Assembly (NCBI RefSeq): GCF_029227915.1
Contig: NC_079882.1
Span: 24,807,001 to 24,871,000 of the forward strand
Direction of reading: 5' to 3'
DNA length: 64,000 nt
DNA from: Hydractinia symbiolongicarpus
Lineage: Eukaryota > Cnidaria > Hydrozoa > Anthoathecata > Hydractiniidae
Shown: positions 60,601-64,000 of the stretch, piece after piece
Layout: every line of letters begins with the position of its first letter
Position numbering within the stretch: position 1 is the stretch's first letter
The notes under the pieces: model-generated
The model's database searches: none
What the model saw: only the letters and a program-made list of their open reading frames with translations
What the model was told of the DNA's origin: nothing
Made by a program: the position numbers and the translations under genes

Positions 60601-63302
60601 GAAAATGTTTAGAAAGTCATCACACAATAAAAAACTACTTAATCAATAACATCAGGTTTATTTGTGGCTTTTGCAATACTTTTGCGTAAACTCTTCGATT
60701 TTTTAGTCTTTGTGGACAATTTATGTTTATTTGCCACATCTTTTGCTAGTGAAAAAGCCCGAACTCTAAGGAAGAGTCTTATCATCTGCTCCATTAAATT
60801 ATTTGTAATTTCACTGTCACAAATATTGTTAGTCACAAAGTTGTTACCTAAAGAGAAATTGAAAAAGACAGCATAATGTTCACTATTGTTTTTATTTTTA
60901 TCCCCCTAAATAGGTTTATATTACCTGGACAACTGCGTTATCAATATCTGTATCGAAATTTTCATCTAACATATCTTCATCAAGAAACTGTAACAAAACA
61001 TCTAGCGTTTCACCCCAAACAAACCCTTTCTCGTCCGCCATTTTTGATCTTTGTGCATTCACTTTGATCACGTGATGTATTTTGAAAATTTGCACGAGTT
61101 ATTTCACAGAACAATGGTAAAAAACAATGCGCTTCCAGACCAGAGTTTATTTCTATAGACTATGCTATTACCAATCCAAAAAACTTATACTTTGCCCTCC
61201 TACCCTCCACAAATATCACTAAAGCTCCTCTCCACCTGACTTCCTGAACACAACACATATCAACAGATCTACGTTCTAACATTTCAACTACTTCACCTGC
61301 TCTACCTCTCAGAGTACCAACATTTACACTAGCCATCCTCAACCTAGTGTTATCTACCTTGTGATGTGATAGCTGGGTAACGGTCCGACGATGCTCACAC
61401 CTCACATCTGTCCTACTGTGGGTGACATCTTCACTCCTTAGAGCTCCAGCCCCGTTTACGAAGTTTGTCTGATCAACTGTTCTTACGGCCATTAATAAAA
61501 AGTTTTGGCATTGTTTTACAGCTGGATGCCCTTCCTAGCGCCAACTGTTCACAGACCGGACTGGGTGTTTTTTTAAAGTGACACCATCACATGTGGCATT
61601 TCATGGGACTTCCACATGGCTATATATAAAAATTTAAGAATTTTTATGTGCACCAATATATTCAGGAAGATAAGACGCTCATTTTAAGCCAAGGTTGTTT
61701 TTTGACCTCAATTCTCCATTAACGTTTCTCTTTAATAATTACGTCGTTTCTTTCTGTACAATTTCGCAAGTGCGTAGACCTAAACTATAGTTGGATCGAA
61801 CTGGTTGGATAGAACTAACTAATTATACATGAATTTTAATTCAAAGATGAATTGTTGAGGCCGAATATTTTCAGTGAAAGATAATAGTATTTTAGCTATA
61901 AAATTGTGGCTAGTGTGTTATAACAGAAAAAATATGGATATATAGTCTGAAAAAAAACCTTTCGTAACTAATTATATAAAACAAAAATTTCTGATTTTTA
62001 AAAGGGTTACTGCCACCCTAATTTAATTATTACCAAGGATATATAAAAAACACAAAATGATGTATTAAGAAAGGAAATGTAGTAATCTTACCTTATTAAA
62101 TCTAAAGGTTGTTCTTTGAACCATCGACCAGGTCTTCCCCAGTGATAATACAATAGCTAAATGTAAAAAAAATATACATGGAAAAGATTCTTTTTTTACA
62201 TTTTAAAGCAGCAAACAAAAAGGGGATGTTGGAGTACAGTAGGATACTCACGTATTTATATACATCTATATAATAATACCTGTATAAGTCTAATTGTCTG
62301 TCATGGAAAATGGTCCTGCAATTAGGGAGACGCACGCAATGCTGTATAAAAAGGATGGGCAAACCCATGGAGTTTTCCACAAGCCACTGACATTATAAAT
62401 ACCACACAAACCCTTGTTAAAGCAAGACATTTATTAATGCGAACAGTTTTGACAAAATATAATGACTAAATCTACCTGTCTGTCATTATCTTGCTTGTGA
62501 GTTAATAATGAATGTTCCATTAGGTGAGGACCCTACAAATAAATTACCATTATAATGCTGTATGTTAGAACATAAAAACACAATGAAATATTTTATATGC
62601 ACTCGCAGAATAATATAATAAAAAAGAAGAACAAAGAATTACATCATGCAGTGGGTATGCAGCTGTGTAGGACCCGTTTGCTATTAATCTGTTGATGCCT
62701 ACAAAAAGCAATTTCATATAGTGGAAATAACTTCTTCACATTGTTAAATCAATGATAAAGCTCTAAAAGATGCAAATCCCATCCACTAATTTTTAACAGG
62801 TACTCGTGAAGATAATACTTATTATAACAAAATAGTTATCAAGTGGCCATTGATGAGAGAAGACAAAGTAACATATATATCGAAAAATGTATCTCTTACC
62901 CATTTGGTGGTGTTTACGATCATCATACCGGCACCTCATTAATATACGATGTACCTAAATTCAATTGATTTTGAATAATAATTAAATTTTGATAATCTGA
63001 GTTTAAATTTTAATAAGGATTTGTAGACAAAAAAAACTATGCAAGAGGTCATGGATAATGTCTGGGTTTAACAATGCCAATCTAGCTGTTCAGTAGTCAG
63101 TATCAGTTTAAATTGCAAATACAACAGGATTAATTAAAACACTGTTCTTAGAAAATTTTACTAGTTAATGAAAAAAAGCCATAAAAAAGCTTTTTAAATT
63201 TCCATGTATTTTAATAGAGTTTGACACATGAAAATTAAACATACAACTCGACTTCTTTGTGCACTTGAAAAAAAATCTTCCTTGTTCTCAGGAAATATGT
63301 AC
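48700..63302 (-). CDS. ANO7: Anoctamin (TMEM16), ANO7-like; 5' end outside window
   Basis: A membrane protein of the Ca2+-activated chloride channel/lipid scramblase family. The 22 visible exons, in coding order, run: 63,245-63,302; 62,900-62,954; 62,643-62,698; 62,476-62,532; 62,092-62,156; 55,410-55,453; 54,963-55,053; 54,728-54,827; 53,726-53,786; 53,564-53,646; 53,199-53,261; 53,037-53,111; 52,508-52,669; 52,357-52,393; 52,138-52,249; 51,955-52,006; 51,648-51,745; 50,907-51,037; 49,848-50,053; 49,558-49,757; 49,322-49,454; 48,700-48,873 (TAA). Together they encode about 704 residues, with every phase consistent. Signatures include [20 protein letters not shown], RPxF after an acidic loop, GCLFEL...[14 protein letters not shown]...[27 protein letters not shown] and IIPDVP. 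Wording such as VIMVGKQV..N and [10 protein letters not shown] is closest to ANO7 as I remember it. Orthology is not proven. The N-terminal cytosolic region lies beyond 64,000. Confidence 0.93.
49848..52669 (-). CDS. Anoctamin pore and Ca2+-site exons (TM5-TM8)
   Basis: Exons 52,508-52,669 to 49,848-50,053 cover the helices that form the Ca2+ site and pore groove. Visible features are [17 protein letters not shown] (TM6 Asn), [18 protein letters not shown] (TM7 Glu) and [15 protein letters not shown]. In the last, E-I-R-V-D keeps the Glu/Asp pair that corresponds to E734 and D738 of mouse TMEM16A. The protein therefore looks competent to bind Ca2+. Whether it conducts ions or scrambles lipid cannot be told from sequence. 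Confidence 0.8.
53868..54075. repeat. Possible short interspersed element in anoctamin intron
   Basis: Begins GGGCTGCTCACATGGAAGCG and includes CGTGTTCGCGTTATAAAGGC and GTTCATATAAGAAGC. It is more GC-rich than the flanking intron, and GTTCAYAT/ATGAAC-type words recur near both ends. Looks like a MITE or SINE remnant. No defined termini. Confidence 0.35.
55570..57277 (-). mobile_element. Non-LTR retrotransposon, distal part (endonuclease 3' half, RT 5' half)
   Basis: Continues the element whose start lies at 61,165-61,625. Endonuclease sequence ([20 protein letters not shown]; then [12 protein letters not shown], where GDFNGHVG is usual, so the catalytic Asp is Asn; then SQHRLLVC) occupies about 57,182-56,690. 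A helical linker follows. RT begins near 55,966 with [31 protein letters not shown] and [15 protein letters not shown] is cut off after about 55,580, before the FADD catalytic box, so the element is truncated at its 3' side. Several stops and frame changes, plus loss of the endonuclease segment before SQH, make it dead. RTE-like by eye; clade not certain. Confidence 0.85.
57278..57318 (+). repeat. Left terminal inverted repeat of P-type element
   Basis: Pairs with 61,124-61,164. The core ACTCTGGTCTGGAAGCG is identical in both. Confidence 0.9.
57527..60689 (+). pseudogene. THAP-domain P-element-type transposase, frameshifted
   Basis: Exon 1 (57,527-57,767) encodes a THAP zinc finger: [12 protein letters not shown] with the first Cys pair and YICEKHF with the last Cys and His. 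It ends at A|GTGAGT. Exon 2 starts after TTTTTTTTAG at about 58,000. Its first 15 codons already contain a frameshift, and more breaks follow at about 58,060, 58,340, 58,712, 59,100, 59,390-59,420 and 60,120. RNase H-fold blocks are clear in order. First is LSFDKIKI with the first catalytic Asp. Next is YVRGL..., then SDG split from [11 protein letters not shown] by a frameshift at the second Asp. [13 protein letters not shown] and [13 protein letters not shown], with the expected acidic residue, close the series. A further intron may lie at 59,592-59,778. Role: cut-and-paste transposition, inactive here. Confidence 0.85.
57944..57975. repeat. CT-rich microsatellite in the transposase intron
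   Basis: A (CT)n run with a few interruptions, just upstream of the T-rich acceptor. Confidence 0.7.
60639..61041 (-). CDS. Second ORF of the P-type element, antisense, two exons
   Basis: Opens at ATG 61,041 in an AAAATGGCGG context. Exon 1 (60,925-61,041, 39 codons) is acidic ([20 protein letters not shown]) and ends at CAG|GTAATA. After a 78-bp T-rich intron, exon 2 (60,639-60,847) starts after CTCTTTAG. It encodes a helix-rich basic stretch ([20 protein letters not shown]) ending in Lys/Ser-rich [14 protein letters not shown] and TAA. The two exons are one base out of phase as I place the splice sites, so either one indel has occurred or a site is misplaced. I do not recognise the family beyond recalling similar ORFs downstream of THAP transposases. 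It converges with the transposase, overlapping it by about 50 bp. Confidence 0.5.
61124..61164 (-). repeat. Right terminal inverted repeat of P-type element
   Basis: Reverse complement of the left terminus with two mismatches, followed directly by the CTATTAC target duplication. Confidence 0.9.
61165..61625 (-). mobile_element. Non-LTR retrotransposon, 5' part
   Basis: ORF starting at ATG 61,492 ([11 protein letters not shown]) with the endonuclease N-terminal motifs [16 protein letters not shown] and [10 protein letters not shown], including the catalytic Glu of QE. The 5' leader contains GGCGCTAGGAAGGGCATCCA, a string I associate with RTE-related elements and their SINE partners. The ORF is interrupted at 61,165 by the P-type transposon. 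A one-base shift in a T run just before the junction had already broken the frame. Confidence 0.8.
62330..62395. repeat. Family B repeat, 3' fragment
   Basis: ATAAAAAGGATGGGCAAACC then CATGGAGTTTTCCACAAGCC matches the end of the copies at 17,045-17,100 and 17,160-17,210. Confidence 0.55.
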
Positions 63303-64000
63303 CTAAACAAAGAGAAATTGATATTAAAGTAACATGTTTCCAAACATATAACAATATTTGTATTAAATTACAAATGTTGATAATGCAATGTGTATCAAAT
63401 CGTACCGTATTTTCCGGTATATAACCCGCGGGGTATAAGTTGATTCTTACGACTTCCACCGTTGGTGCGAGTTATAATGTGGTGCGGGTTATGTGATAAG
63501 TTTTATATTTTCTGTCATTTATTGTGAGATTTAAAGTTTATACATTCAATGAAGAAAATAGTACCAACGGGATAAAATGCGTACATAAATATAACTGCAT
63601 GCGCAATCCTATATCTACATAATCTTACTTCAACTACGTGATCTAATTTTTTTTCGCACAGTGAAATTGCTTTCTTTACCTTTCTATTGCTTGCCATGGC
63701 TAATATTACGAGCTCTCTCTGAAACACAATTCTGGAGATCATTTTTCTTTTGCGTTGAATGTAATTCTAATCTATTTATATATTTACAATCACATTGAGC
63801 ACATTGAAATGATTTGCTTCTGGTAATAGAGCAATATAGCAGGTATCATTTTTAGATTTAATTGACAGGTATTTCACTACCTAGTGACCAGGACTTAATT
63901 ATTAATTCCTGTTAAAAATATTGAAAAATGTTAAAATTAAAGTATAGATAATAATATTCTTTTTTATCTTCGCTACCTTCGAGCAACAGGTCGCCGCTAA
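63303..64000. other. Anoctamin intron up to window edge
   Basis: Apart from the possible pogo remnant there is nothing firm. A donor-like CGAAG|GTAGCG near 63,980 could end the preceding anoctamin exon, but the window stops before an acceptor can be judged. Confidence 0.4.
63402..63697 (-). mobile_element. Possible pogo/Tigger-like remnant
   Basis: A terminus-like stretch CGTATTTTCCGGTATATAAC then CCGCGGGGTATAA at 63,407-63,440. On the minus strand from ATG 63,697 a short frame reads MASNRKVKKAISLCEKKLDH, resembling the start of CENP-B/pogo N-terminal helix-turn-helix proteins. The match is lost after about 25 codons. Likely an internally deleted element, but there is no second terminus to prove it. 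Confidence 0.35.

Larger units (their letters stand above)
57278..61164. mobile_element. THAP-type P-superfamily DNA transposon inserted in the LINE
   Basis: A 3,887-bp element. Its first and last ~41 bases are inverted repeats (CATAGTCTATAGAAA, then ACTCTGGTCTGGAAGCG, then ATTGTTTT) with two mismatches. It is flanked by CTATTAC at 57,271-57,277 and 61,165-61,171, a 7-bp direct repeat. A following C on both sides can extend this to 8 bp, depending on where the end is set. It carries a THAP transposase on the + strand and a second ORF on the - strand. Removing it rejoins the endonuclease of the host LINE, so it inserted after the LINE did. Confidence 0.92.

Noticed and set aside
63979-64000. 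Possible further anoctamin exon at the window edge (ending CGAAG|GTAGCG)
   Set aside because: The phase could fit, but an in-frame TAG lies at the window edge and the sequence ends before the exon can be judged.

Overview
The window reads as AT-rich animal nuclear DNA: short exons with GT/AG borders, long introns, and many degenerate transposons. The Polinton and P-type transposon proteins, the repeat types and the divergent but recognisable animal genes suggest a cnidarian, possibly a medusozoan. That placement is inference from remembered families, not a search.

Layout: 1-17.7 kb is gene-poor and holds only repeats (two 19-bp-period minisatellites and several short inverted-repeat elements). 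At 17.69 kb there is a small two-exon Myb/SANT-like gene fragment that runs directly into a Polinton/Maverick (adintovirus-like) fragment, about 17.95-24.8 kb. The fragment is compact and decayed. It carries a packaging ATPase, an RVE integrase, zinc/HNH proteins, a DUF4116-like repeat protein and several small membrane or virion-type ORFs. No DNA polymerase B, protease or recognisable major capsid gene is present.

26.86-30.62 kb (+ strand) is a short five-exon gene for a 221-residue protein. It matches only the C-terminal part of the myosin phosphatase targeting subunit (MYPT/PPP1R12): the ROCK-type RRxTGV site and the C-terminal helix. Tail to tail with it, 34.67-47.02 kb (- strand) is a full-length MYPT gene with N-terminal PP1-binding region, ankyrin repeats, disordered centre, phosphosite and coiled coil. 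It also has an internal exon that looks like an alternative start. The locus could therefore make full-length MYPT, a short MYPT isoform and a stand-alone short paralogue, all sharing the inhibitory-site/coiled-coil module.

48.70-63.30 kb (- strand) is an ANO7-like anoctamin (TMEM16) gene, with 22 exons visible and the 5' end beyond the window. Its largest intron (55,454-62,091) holds nested transposons. A non-LTR retrotransposon with an APE endonuclease and RT is split by a 3.9-kb THAP-domain P-superfamily DNA transposon with about 40-bp terminal inverted repeats and a 7-bp target duplication. The DNA transposon carries a second, antisense two-exon ORF.
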